From NCBI GenBank assembly GCA_902798015.1, contig CADBVL010000001.1, positions 49,213 to 113,212 of the forward strand: a stretch of 64,000 nt of DNA. Direction: 5' to 3'. Of the stretch, positions 19,830-27,414 are shown in pieces (positions within the stretch are counted from its first letter, which is position 1; the number at the start of each line of letters is the position of its first letter). A program made the translations under genes and the position numbers. The DNA is from an uncultured Bacteroidales bacterium. Its GTDB lineage: Bacteria > Bacteroidota > Bacteroidia > Bacteroidales > Paludibacteraceae. The notes under the pieces were generated by a model. That model was given only the letters and a program-made list of their open reading frames with translations, had not been told where the DNA came from and did not search any database.

Positions 19830-19955
19830 ATGAAAAAGATATATATTGCTCCTCAGGTAGAGGAAATGCCTTTAGAGCCGCAGAACGTCATTATGACCAG
19901 CATACCGGATCCGTTCGCTCCGGCTCCCCGTCGCCGCGGTGACGTGATTGAATAA
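19830..19955 (+). CDS. Small 41-residue ORF after the giant gene
   Basis: The ATG at 19830 lies 34 bp after the giant gene and the frame closes with TAA just before a strong terminator, so it sits inside the transcript. It begins MKKIYIAPQVEEMPLEPQNV and ends in a Pro/Arg-rich tail (FAPAPRRRGDVIE). Short proteins starting MKK-Y-I-x-P are common in Bacteroidales and have no assigned role. The APAPRRR motif resembles AAPRRRAKAE in the upstream giant. It could be a genuine small protein or a peptide signal. Confidence 0.6.
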   Translation: MKKIYIAPQVEEMPLEPQNVIMTSIPDPFAPAPRRRGDVIE

Positions 19956-19957
19956 TC

Positions 19958-20002
19958 GCAAAAAAATCTCATATGCCGCCGCGCATATGGGATTTTTTGC
20001 AC
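19958..20002 (+). terminator. Rho-independent terminator (bidirectional-looking)
   Basis: The stem AATCTCATATGC with GCATATGGGATT, flanked by an A-run and a T-run, follows directly after the 41-residue ORF. Confidence 0.85.
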
Positions 20003-20003
20003 T

Positions 20004-20876
20004 ATGCTTATGATATCTACTCTTGGTTATATTACATGGAATGTCTCTCCCTTCATATATGAGGGCGAACACTTTGCTATCGGCTGGTATGGAACGGTAG
20101 TGACCTTGGCCATCATGGTGGTCTATCTGTTCCAATATTTGATTTATCGCAAAGAGAAATTACCTCGCAGTTATGTGGATGTAGTGTTTATCGCCTGTAC
20201 TATTCTAGGTACGCTGTTCTGCCATATGTTCCATTGCTGGTTCTACGACTGGTATGATATTGATGGTGTGTTGCATAATCCGACTTTTGAACATCCTCTG
20301 GAATGGTTGAATATAGGACACGGCATGGCAAGCCATGGAGTGGATTTCGGCATGTGGCTTGGGGCGTGGATAGTAGCTGGTAAGTTATTCAATTGCAGTA
20401 CATGGTGGGTGATGGATAGGATGATAGTCAGCCGCTTGGCATTCCATGCTATATCCCGATTGTCGAATATTTTCAATTCGGAGATATACGGCAATCCTAC
20501 GGATCTTCCATGGGGTATGCTGTTTGTCAATAACGGAGATACATTACCATGCCATCCAACTGCCTTGTATGAATCGGTTTTGGCAATAATAGCTATCGGA
20601 ATATGGTGGTGTCTCTATAATTACACCAATGCATCTAAGCGTCTTGGTCTATTGACAGGTATTTCCGCTTTGATGATGTGGGTTCCTCGTTTCTTTATTG
20701 AATATCTTAAACCTGTACAGCGTGAATTCGAAGAGGCATTCGTCCTCAATATGGGGCAGATGCTAAGCATTCCGTATATTCTTATTGGTTTAGCCTTAAT
20801 CGTATATTCGGTACATACGACCACTCCGGCTACTCCTCCGGCGATCTATCGAGATGGCAAATCTAAACGGACATAG
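20004..20876 (+). CDS. lgt: Prolipoprotein diacylglyceryl transferase
   Basis: Transfers diacylglycerol to the lipobox Cys of prelipoproteins in the inner membrane. This 290-residue multi-pass protein shows the Lgt pattern: HGVDFGMWLGAW, then RLSNIFNSEIYGNPTDLPWG, LPCHPTALYES, RFFIEYLKP and NMGQMLSIPYILIG. The usual Arg in the RHP segment is Cys here (LPCHPT), and the usual RxGNFxN is RLSNIFN, so this may be a divergent copy. The ATG at 20004 follows the terminator; the ATG at 20010 is also possible. Its end overlaps the next gene by 23 bp. No promoter is obvious in the tight gap, so its transcription start is unclear. Confidence 0.85.
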   Translation: MLMISTLGYITWNVSPFIYEGEHFAIGWYGTVVTLAIMVVYLFQYLIYRKEKLPRSYVDVVFIACTILGTLFCHMFHCWFYDWYDIDGVLHNPTFEHPLEWLNIGHGMASHGVDFGMWLGAWIVAGKLFNCSTWWVMDRMIVSRLAFHAISRLSNIFNSEIYGNPTDLPWGMLFVNNGDTLPCHPTALYESVLAIIAIGIWWCLYNYTNASKRLGLLTGISALMMWVPRFFIEYLKPVQREFEEAFVLNMGQMLSIPYILIGLALIVYSVHTTTPATPPAIYRDGKSKRT

Positions 20877-22428
20877 TAGAGAAATCGCATTATGGGTAAC
20901 ATTGGCGGGTATGCTAATGCTACCTTCGGTTTGCCATGCGTATTGGTTTTCAATAGAAGCGATTCCCTTTTTGTTGACAGGTTTCGTCGTTTCCGTTACG
21001 CTTGCTGCTATTATTCTATGCTCGCCATGGCGTTGGATGCGATGGGGACTGTTTACGTTGTTGTTCGTAGGGCTACTTTTCGAATTAGCCCATATGCTTG
21101 TTTATGGCGGCGATGTGTCCTCTGCAGGCTATATCCGTTCGCTCTTCATGACAACGCCATATGAAGCGGAAGGCGCTCTCGGCCGGATAATCATGCAGCA
21201 TATCGCGTTTATAGTGGTCGTAGCGGTAGCTTACATACTGCTTTCTGTTCAAATTTTTATTACCTTTCCTGTATGCAGCCTTTCTAGATGGTTACTGGCT
21301 GGGGCTGTGGTGCTTTTTGTGCTTCAACTCTGCTTTGCTCCATCATCTCTTATTAATCGACCACCGTTAAATACATACGTGCAGATGGCAGAGGCTTTGC
21401 ACCAGCGAAATGAACGTAACCGTATGCTAGCGCAAACGCCTCCGTTTACTTATTCTGCTTATCGCGCGCAAGAGAAAAATGAAAAAGAAATATATCTTTT
21501 GATTATTGATGAATCGTTACGGTACGATCATGTGTCTTTTTCCAAGGAGGACTACCGCATTACAATGCCGAGAATGGGCAAATTACCAAACCTTGTTTGC
21601 TTCTCGAATTATTATACCACCGGTGTTTTTACTATGTACGCGATACCGATGCTCGTTACACGTGCCACTCCTCAGACCTTTTCGCTTAATTATACTGAGT
21701 ATGGAGTACAACAGGCTTTTTCTGAAGTGGGATTTAAGACAATATGGTTGACTAATGAAGCGCAGCTGGTCAGTGATGGCGTCAGTGATTATGTAGCAAA
21801 CGGGACAGAGATAGTTAGGGTGAAAAAAGATATGGATATGTCGTCGGCGCTTGATTCTCTTTGTAGAACGGCAGACAAACTCTTTGTGATCTTGCACCTG
21901 TGGGGGAATCACCAGTTCTATCTAAATACGAGTGCCGCCACTTCTCGCTATTATCCGGATATCACTACAACGCGTGACGTACATGGTGAGCAAATGTATA
22001 ATAATTCTTACGATAATGCCATACTCTATACAGATTCTTTGCTATTAGCCGTGACCGATGTGCTACGGTCGCAACATAGTATAGCGCAATGGATTTTTAC
22101 CTCTGATCACGGCGAGGGACCTATAGGACGTAATGGCGGTGCACATGGCTATATGCGGCCTACCTCTGGCGAATACCATGTCCCGTTAATGATTTGGTAT
22201 AGTGATGAATATGCTGCCGCTTTCCCCGAAAAAGTGGCAAATATGTGCTGCCATAAAGATTCTCCTCTCTGTGCGGACCATGTCTTCTGGTCCGTATTAG
22301 ATATGGCAGGAATACGCATTGATAGCACTCTGCAGCAGGATGGTATGACTATCTTTGGAGATACGCTTCTCCCTCACCAGCGTACGCTCCTCCTTCCGGA
22401 TGGTAAATCCGTCATGAACTTGGACTAA
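20854..22428 (+). CDS. Phosphoethanolamine transferase-like sulfatase-fold membrane enzyme (EptA/CptA type)
   Basis: A 524-residue protein with about five N-terminal membrane segments (residues 10-170) and a periplasmic alkaline-phosphatase/sulfatase-fold domain. The motifs fit the EptA/CptA family: IIDESLRYDH (nucleophile position Ser221 where Thr is usual), HLWGNH, TSDHGE (metal ligands) and GEYHVPLMIW. Such enzymes add phosphoethanolamine to lipid A or other surface glycans; the exact acceptor cannot be told. The Ser in place of Thr is unusual and might indicate altered chemistry. The start overlaps lgt by 23 bp, so the two are translationally linked. A terminator follows at 22449. Confidence 0.85.
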   Translation: MANLNGHSREIALWVTLAGMLMLPSVCHAYWFSIEAIPFLLTGFVVSVTLAAIILCSPWRWMRWGLFTLLFVGLLFELAHMLVYGGDVSSAGYIRSLFMTTPYEAEGALGRIIMQHIAFIVVVAVAYILLSVQIFITFPVCSLSRWLLAGAVVLFVLQLCFAPSSLINRPPLNTYVQMAEALHQRNERNRMLAQTPPFTYSAYRAQEKNEKEIYLLIIDESLRYDHVSFSKEDYRITMPRMGKLPNLVCFSNYYTTGVFTMYAIPMLVTRATPQTFSLNYTEYGVQQAFSEVGFKTIWLTNEAQLVSDGVSDYVANGTEIVRVKKDMDMSSALDSLCRTADKLFVILHLWGNHQFYLNTSAATSRYYPDITTTRDVHGEQMYNNSYDNAILYTDSLLLAVTDVLRSQHSIAQWIFTSDHGEGPIGRNGGAHGYMRPTSGEYHVPLMIWYSDEYAAAFPEKVANMCCHKDSPLCADHVFWSVLDMAGIRIDSTLQQDGMTIFGDTLLPHQRTLLLPDGKSVMNLD

Positions 22429-22448
22429 TCCCCACAACCCTATACACC

Positions 22449-22481
22449 AAAAAAAATCGCAGCAAAATGCGATTTTTTTTC
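22449..22481 (+). terminator. Rho-independent terminator after the EptA-like gene
   Basis: The stem AAAATCGC/GCGATTTT, loop AGCAAAAT, is followed by a T-run. It separates the lgt/EptA unit from the accessory genes. Confidence 0.85.
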
Positions 22482-22490
22482 GTCCAATCC

Positions 22491-22521
22491 TTGCATATTC
22501 CAAACCTTTGTAGTAATTTTG
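22491..22521 (+). promoter_or_regulatory. Promoter of the ATPase_2-type gene
   Basis: TTG at 22491-22493 and TAATTTTG at 22514-22521, 20 bp apart, Bacteroidota type. Confidence 0.75.
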
Positions 22522-22571
22522 CGGCGAATTTCAATTTTATTACTTTATAATAATCATAAAATAATAAAAAT

Positions 22572-23702
22572 ATGAAGACTGTGGATAATCCTTTTGTAAT
22601 CAGTGGGTACGAGAGCGCGCATTACTTCTGTGATCGTGGTGCGGAGACCGAACAACTTCGTCATGAGATAGCGAACGGCAATAACGTAGCGTTGATTGCA
22701 ACGCGCCGTATGGGTAAGAGTGGTTTAATAGAGCATTATTTCTCGCAATCGGAAATACAGGCCCGGTACTATACGTTTTTCATTGATATATACGATACCA
22801 AATCGCTTCGTGAGTTGGTGCGAAAATTGAGCCGTGAAATTCTAATTCGTCTGAAACCCTTTGGCATGCGTGCTATGGAACGTTTTTGGCAGACTATGCG
22901 TTCTATCCAATCTGGAATGAGTTTTTCTCCGATGGGCGAACCGACGTTCATGGTGCAAATAGGCGACATCAAGGAGCCGGAAGCGACTTTGGAGGAGATC
23001 TTTCGATATCTGGAATTAGCAGATAAGCCATGCATCGTTGCAATAGACGAGTTCCAGCAGATTGGTAAGTTCCCGGAGAAAAATATCGAAGCTACCCTCC
23101 GTACCTATGTGCAACGTTGTCATAATGCGCAGTTTATCTTCTCCGGTAGTCAACGCCACACAATGAGCACGATGTTTACCAGTGCCTCGCGACCGTTCTA
23201 CCAGAGCGTGTCACTCATGCATATCGGAAGCATCGATATGAATACGTACGATGCGTTTGCCAAAGCATTGTTCGCGGAGGGGAATCGCACCTTGGCGGAC
23301 GGCGTGACGGAATCTGTTTATGCCCTTAGCCGCGGTGTGACATGGTACACACAAAAACTCTTCAATGTGCTCTACGGCTTTACAAAAGAAGGTGAAACGT
23401 GTGAGGTTGAGCAAGTCGAAGATGCCTTGGATTATATCCTGAAGACTCAGTCTTATGTATACGAAGAAACCATTTCTCGCTTACCGGAGAAACAGACGAT
23501 GACGCTTGTCGCTTTAGCCAAGAGTGGGCCGACAAAGAGCATTACTTCTGCAGCATATGTGGAGAAATATAGCCTTCAAACTCCGAGTACTGTCCAGTCT
23601 GCTATGAAGGGCCTATTAGAAAAAGATTTTGTGACGTTGGAGAAAGGAATCTATTCTGTTTGTGATATCTTTATGGACTATTGGATCCAGCGAATGTATT
23701 AA
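22572..23702 (+). CDS. ATPase_2-type P-loop ATPase (archaeal-like STAND-related)
   Basis: A 376-residue ATPase of the type that is very common and multi-copy in Bacteroidales. The Walker A motif is ATRRMGKSGLI near residue 45, and Walker B is PCIVAIDEFQQ. The sensor-like segment is FIFSGSQRHTMSTMF. The opening NPFVISGYESAHYFCDR matches the group. The C-terminal part resembles a winged-helix domain (SAAYVEKYSLQTPSTVQSAM). Roles for this family are not established; association with mobile or defence-like islands is suggested by its neighbours only. It has its own promoter and is followed 7 bp later by an orphan gene, probably in one unit. Confidence 0.8.
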   Translation: MKTVDNPFVISGYESAHYFCDRGAETEQLRHEIANGNNVALIATRRMGKSGLIEHYFSQSEIQARYYTFFIDIYDTKSLRELVRKLSREILIRLKPFGMRAMERFWQTMRSIQSGMSFSPMGEPTFMVQIGDIKEPEATLEEIFRYLELADKPCIVAIDEFQQIGKFPEKNIEATLRTYVQRCHNAQFIFSGSQRHTMSTMFTSASRPFYQSVSLMHIGSIDMNTYDAFAKALFAEGNRTLADGVTESVYALSRGVTWYTQKLFNVLYGFTKEGETCEVEQVEDALDYILKTQSYVYEETISRLPEKQTMTLVALAKSGPTKSITSAAYVEKYSLQTPSTVQSAMKGLLEKDFVTLEKGIYSVCDIFMDYWIQRMY

Positions 23703-23709
23703 GATTGCC

Positions 23710-24801
23710 ATGCATCTGTTAGATAACTATATCATCTCCCCTTCTGCGCGCTATGAATCGCATCGGCTGATTTATGCGGGGGAGGGGCAGCCGATTGAAT
23801 TGACCGGCATGCTCGCTGCGGCTGTCTTAGCGGCGTTGCTGGTGGATACACCCGAAGGGGACAAACGCGGGATAGCGATAGATGATAACGCGCAGCGTGA
23901 GCAGTTCTTTCTCCGCTACGAGCGCGAGGTAAGGCGCGAAAACGGCGGATTGTTTACAACCGAAGTGGAATCGCTTTGCCAGAACTATATGGAATTGGCC
24001 GGATCGGATGAATTGCTGTTCTCCATCTGTGGCAATGACCGGCTGTATGACTTGGCGATAGGGTTGATGATGGACTATATGCGCCGTCTCGTGCGGGAGC
24101 AAGTAGAGGCACAGATATATGAGGCGGTGCCATGGAGAACTCCTTTCGCGCAATGGCTCTTCGATGCGGGATTTGTGGAGACTCGTCGCCAACGTTTGCT
24201 ATCCATCAATTGGAGAGATCCGGCTGAGGTATATGCCTTTTCTCAGCAACTGAAAAATCCCGATGAAATCGAGAGAATTGAGCCTGTTTTTGTTTTTGAT
24301 GGACTCAGTGCCGAACAGGTGTTGAATGGTTATTGGGAGTGGTTGTGGAGCGAGGCGCAAAAGGTAGCCAACCTCTATCCGGACGACAAAGTGCAGCTGG
24401 CGAAAATTAAACAACTCATCCGTGAGAACGAAACCGATTTCGAATTCCTCAAACCCGAGATGAAGAACTTTACGCAGCCGCAGATCAACCTCTTCCGTCA
24501 ATGGATGAGTCTTTGGAAGGATTTTGTGGAGAAGAAGATCGGTCTGGCGCCTGCAGAGGGTAAAAAAAAAGACCTCAGACAGGAGATTTTTTTAGATGAC
24601 ATAACGCCTGTTCCGCCTGAGCGCAATTATGTGAAGGTATGCGAGTATATCTTGGACCGGTGCAGATATGATGCGGAATTCAAAAAATATTTCCGAGCGC
24701 ATAAATTGACAGAAATGTGCCGGCAGCTAACCTTCCTCTTCGGTTGGTATGTCGATGATAACGCACTCGGGAAACGAATGCGGAGCAAAGCAAAAAAGTG
24801 A
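23710..24801 (+). CDS. Hypothetical protein, unknown
   Basis: A 363-residue soluble, mostly helical and charged protein (LYDLAIGLMMDYMRRLVREQ, then KFVEKKIGLAP-like segments). I recognise no motif or family. The start at 23710 (MHLLDNYIISPSARYES) is chosen over an upstream Met inside the ATPase gene. A nine-base A-run near 24564, in codons for GKKKDLRQE, is a possible slippage site. Its stop codon lies in the stem of the terminator that ends the unit. The tight coupling to the ATPase suggests a functional pair, but nothing more can be said. Confidence 0.65.
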   Translation: MHLLDNYIISPSARYESHRLIYAGEGQPIELTGMLAAAVLAALLVDTPEGDKRGIAIDDNAQREQFFLRYEREVRRENGGLFTTEVESLCQNYMELAGSDELLFSICGNDRLYDLAIGLMMDYMRRLVREQVEAQIYEAVPWRTPFAQWLFDAGFVETRRQRLLSINWRDPAEVYAFSQQLKNPDEIERIEPVFVFDGLSAEQVLNGYWEWLWSEAQKVANLYPDDKVQLAKIKQLIRENETDFEFLKPEMKNFTQPQINLFRQWMSLWKDFVEKKIGLAPAEGKKKDLRQEIFLDDITPVPPERNYVKVCEYILDRCRYDAEFKKYFRAHKLTEMCRQLTFLFGWYVDDNALGKRMRSKAKK

Positions 24802-24824
24802 CGTCACCCGACGTCCTTTTTTTT
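24792..24824 (+). terminator. Terminator overlapping the stop codon of the orphan gene
   Basis: The inverted repeat GACGTC-ACCC-GACGTC is flanked by an A-run and an eight-base T-run. The stem begins within the last codons of the preceding gene. Confidence 0.75.
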
Positions 24825-24855
24825 ATGCGTCCTTTTTAAAGGATGTTTTTTGTCG

Positions 24856-24863
24856 TAACTTTG
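24856..24863 (+). promoter_or_regulatory. -7 box of the DUF3987 gene
   Basis: TAACTTTG lies 66 bp before the ATG at 24929. The -33 region carries TTT rather than TTG, so it may be weaker. Confidence 0.6.
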
Positions 24864-24928
24864 CAGCAGATTTCAAAAAAATCACGTCGCGTAAGCGGCC
24901 ATTATTAACACGTAAACCATTTAACATT

Positions 24929-26188
24929 ATGAATGAAATTCAAAACCTGAATCAAGAGGAGCAGGCTAACCTCCGCATCGTGGAAAACATGGATGCAAAC
25001 AACCTGCCTCAACTACTCCAATCCGTCCTCTCGCTCGCGCAGTCGCCTGCTGAGAAGGACATGCTGTTGCTCTCTGCGCTTACTGCCTGCGGAAGTGTGA
25101 TGCCGAATCTGTATTTCAAGTACGGCATCGGCGCCAAACGCTATTATCCGAACCTCCAGCTCTTTATCGTCGGTTCGGCTGCCTGCGGCAAGGGTATCGC
25201 GAACCTCGCGCTTGAGCTGGTCAAACCTATCCATGAGCAGTCGCCGCTCATCATCCCGGGTGATGCCACCTATCCGGCGTTCTATCAGACGCTCGCTCGC
25301 CAGCACGGACGCGGATATATCCACGAGTCCGAGGGTTCGGTCATTACGGATATCTGGCGTTCATCTACGGCGAATTACAACACCGCTCTTCGTAAAGCTG
25401 CGGAACATGAGCCTATCAGTCGTGCCCGTTGTCGCGAAGCGTCTATCATTGAACGCCCGCAAGTGTCGATGGTTCTCACAGGTACCTTTAGCCAGTATCA
25501 CGCGCTTGTGCCGAGTATCGAGAATGGTTATTTCAGCCGCCTGCTGACGCTAATCGTGGAGGACCACCAGGCTTTCTCGTCGCGCTATGTGCAGCCGTCC
25601 GAGAACTCCGACGCCGTCATCAAGACCGCCGCTGAGCAACTCTACCGTCTCTACGAGCAACTCCTCTTTGCGCATCCGCGCGAGTTCCGATTAACATCCG
25701 AGCAATGCGCGCGCTTGGGTCAACACCTCGAGACGGCGTATCCGACCCTCATCCGCATGCTTGGCGAAGAGTTCCACTCCGTCGTTCTCCGTATGGCTGT
25801 CCATATCGAGCGCATCGCAATGATACTTTCCGCGCTCCGCCTTCGCGAAGAAAAATCTCCAATGTCCAATGTCCAATGTCCAATAATTTGTTCCGATGCG
25901 GATTATCAGATAGCGGAGATGATAGGGAACAAATTGATCCTCCACATGGCCCAAGCCTACCAACTCGTCAAAGGCACGCATCAGATATCGCTGCCCACCG
26001 TCAAACCCCTTGACCAAAAGGCCATCCTCCTCTCCCTTCTTCCGGATGAGTTTGAATCCAAAATCCTTGTCGCCGAAGCACAAAGTCAAGGCATCAGCCG
26101 TCGCACGGCTATCCGCTGGAGTGATGAATGGCAGGCAGTTGGATTGATACAAAAAATCAAGTATGGGACCTATAAAAAAATCGCATGA
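24929..26188 (+). CDS. DUF3987-family protein
   Basis: A 419-residue protein resembling the DUF3987 group found in Bacteroidota accessory and mobile regions, near primase or VirE-like genes. The pattern LSALTACGSVMPNLYFKYG, then RYYPNLQLFIVGSAACGKG, shows a Walker-A-like GSAACGKG, suggesting a P-loop ATPase of the helicase/primase type. Activity is not established. A four-unit TCCAATG array at 25858-25885 is translated in frame as SPMSNVQCPI inside the gene, like the arrays in ileS. The ATG at 24929 is used because the longer frame begins inside the preceding gene. The stop sits in a second repeat region. Confidence 0.78.
   Translation: MNEIQNLNQEEQANLRIVENMDANNLPQLLQSVLSLAQSPAEKDMLLLSALTACGSVMPNLYFKYGIGAKRYYPNLQLFIVGSAACGKGIANLALELVKPIHEQSPLIIPGDATYPAFYQTLARQHGRGYIHESEGSVITDIWRSSTANYNTALRKAAEHEPISRARCREASIIERPQVSMVLTGTFSQYHALVPSIENGYFSRLLTLIVEDHQAFSSRYVQPSENSDAVIKTAAEQLYRLYEQLLFAHPREFRLTSEQCARLGQHLETAYPTLIRMLGEEFHSVVLRMAVHIERIAMILSALRLREEKSPMSNVQCPIICSDADYQIAEMIGNKLILHMAQAYQLVKGTHQISLPTVKPLDQKAILLSLLPDEFESKILVAEAQSQGISRRTAIRWSDEWQAVGLIQKIKYGTYKKIA
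25858..25885 (+). repeat. TCCAATG x4 array inside the DUF3987 gene
   Basis: Four 7-bp units, the last TCCAATA, read through in frame at a likely loop between two helical segments. Confidence 0.85.
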
Positions 26189-26250
26189 CACAGTTGGCAC
26201 TCTTGACACTCTTCGCCTAAACTGTGCCAACTGTGTCAAGAGTGCCATGC
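26184..26250. repeat. Paired inverted repeats with ABA'B' order
   Basis: CACAGTTGGCAC (A) and GGCACTCTTGACAC (B) are followed, after a short spacer, by GTGCCAACTGTG (A') and GTGTCAAGAGTGCC (B'). A and B overlap, and so do A' and B', so the two stems exclude each other or form a pseudoknot. The same stretch can also be read as degenerate 9-bp tandem units. It begins at the stop codon of the DUF3987 gene. Confidence 0.75.
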
Positions 26251-26357
26251 AAATTTTTCTTTGTCAATTTCAGGCGAATAGTATTCGCCGCCGAACGCAA
26301 TCTTTAGTTATTCCTTATATATTGTTTAATCATTGTTTAATTATTACCCTTACTAAC

Positions 26358-26741
26358 ATGGCGAAATTTACTACCAGCAACGGGATCGACTGTATCACCG
26401 GAGCACTCAAAAAAACAACCGAACAGGGAGTGAACCATATCACGGTCACTAAGAAAAAACACTTCCATGACCCGCTCACCGGCGAAGAGACCGGTATAGG
26501 TCCCAATGAAATCTTTATCCAAAACAAACGGGATTATGACGAGCATCCTCTCACGCCCGGCGAAAAGGCCCAACGAGGCAATTGGCAACAAGCCTGTCGA
26601 GATGCCCAACTTATCATCCGCGACAAATCCCATCCTCGTTTTATGGAACTCTATAACCGCTGGAGAGCACAACTCTCCGACCCCGAACCGTACAAACAAT
26701 TCGCTCCCTTTGTCCGCGCTGTTCTGGTCCATGAATCGTGA
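26358..26741 (+). CDS. Hypothetical 127-residue protein
   Basis: A basic, soluble protein I cannot place (MAKFTTSNGIDCITGALKKT, then GNWQQACRDAQLIIRDKSHP). The ATG at 26358 follows an AT-rich gap; the longer frame starts inside the DUF3987 gene and is rejected. It is followed by a clear terminator. The neighbourhood (a DUF3987 gene upstream, a rhuM remnant downstream) is typical of a decayed or small mobile island. Confidence 0.65.
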   Translation: MAKFTTSNGIDCITGALKKTTEQGVNHITVTKKKHFHDPLTGEETGIGPNEIFIQNKRDYDEHPLTPGEKAQRGNWQQACRDAQLIIRDKSHPRFMELYNRWRAQLSDPEPYKQFAPFVRAVLVHES

Positions 26742-26759
26742 GTACATCACCCATAACAT

Positions 26760-26790
26760 AAAAAATCGCTTCACACGAGGCGATTTTTTA
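26760..26790 (+). terminator. Rho-independent terminator
   Basis: The stem AAAAATCGC/GCGATTTTT, loop TTCACACGAG, is followed by a T-run, downstream of the 127-residue ORF. Confidence 0.85.
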
Positions 26791-26886
26791 TGCACTCATA
26801 GATATGTTCAATGTTTCGTATGGTGTGTATTTTGTTAACTATAGATAGCAAAATATGAATATTTTGTCTTTTTCTATGCGTTTAGT

Positions 26887-26917
26887 TTGTTCATGTGAAA
26901 AAAAAACCGTACCTTTG
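26887..26917 (+). promoter_or_regulatory. Promoter upstream of the rhuM remnant and the 3,365-residue giant
   Basis: TTG at 26887-26889 and TACCTTTG at 26910-26917, 20 bp apart. No other promoter is evident before the giant gene at 27415. Confidence 0.8.
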
Positions 26918-26980
26918 CGCCGCTTTCTGTCGGCGCATGTGCGAGTACGCATATATACGCGAGAGAGATAAAAGAAAGAA
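26917..26980 (+). promoter_or_regulatory. GC-rich 5' leader with hairpin, shared with 13435-13510
   Basis: The leader carries hairpin GCGCCG-CTTTCTGT-CGGCGC at 26917-26936, then a TGCG...CGCATA stretch and CGCGAGAGAG. It is nearly the same as the leader of the other giant gene. Confidence 0.65.
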
Positions 26981-27387
26981 ATGGCAAAAGATATAGCATT
27001 CATATTGTACAACACTCCCGAGCATTCGGAGAAGGTACAGGTCGTCGTCCGGGAGGAAACTCTCTGGATGACGCAGAAGGCTATGGCTGAGCTGTTTGGA
27101 GTGCAAGTTCCGGCGATTAGCAAGCACTTGAAGAATATCTTTGAGTCAGGAGAATTGCAGGAAAGCACGACGGTTTCCAAAATGGAAATAGTCGTAAATC
27201 GAGGCTTCCGCGGAGAAGTTACCGAAGAAACTCTTTTTTACAACCTCGATGCGATCATCTCTGTGGGCTATCGTGTGAACTCTGTTCAGGCTACCCGTTT
27301 CCGCCAGTGATGTTCAATAAGACACAACTAATCGAATCAGACTTCGATAAAGAAGTAAAGCAGTTATTAGAAAATAGCGATAAATAA
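26981..27387 (+). pseudogene. RhuM/virulence-type protein remnant with internal deletion
   Basis: The first 109 residues match the N-terminal half of the RhuM family (YNTPEHSEKVQVVVREETLW, LWMTQKAMAELFGVQVPAIS, then YNLDAIISVGYRVNS), which normally exceeds 300 residues. The frame stops at 27310. A 25-residue ORF (27310-27387, MFNKTQLIESDFDKEVKQLL) matches what I recall of the far C-terminus of the same family. The middle, about 200 residues, appears to have been deleted. RhuM proteins are Fic-associated or toxin-like accessory proteins of unclear function. The remnant sits between the giant gene and its promoter, which suggests insertion followed by decay. Confidence 0.75.
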
Positions 27388-27414
27388 CGACGAACATTTA
27401 AGATACAAAACAAT

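Noticed and set aside
22572-24801. A toxin-antitoxin or named defence system in the ATPase/orphan pair
   Set aside because: The ATPase_2 family is abundant and uncharacterised and the orphan has no recognised domain; adjacency is not enough to name a system.
26163-26357. Longer N-terminus for the 127-residue protein
   Set aside because: It would begin inside the DUF3987 gene and run through inverted repeats; the ATG at 26358 follows a normal AT-rich leader.
25000-27400. An intact mobile element with transposase or integrase
   Set aside because: No transposase, integrase or terminal repeats are visible; only accessory genes and a remnant remain.
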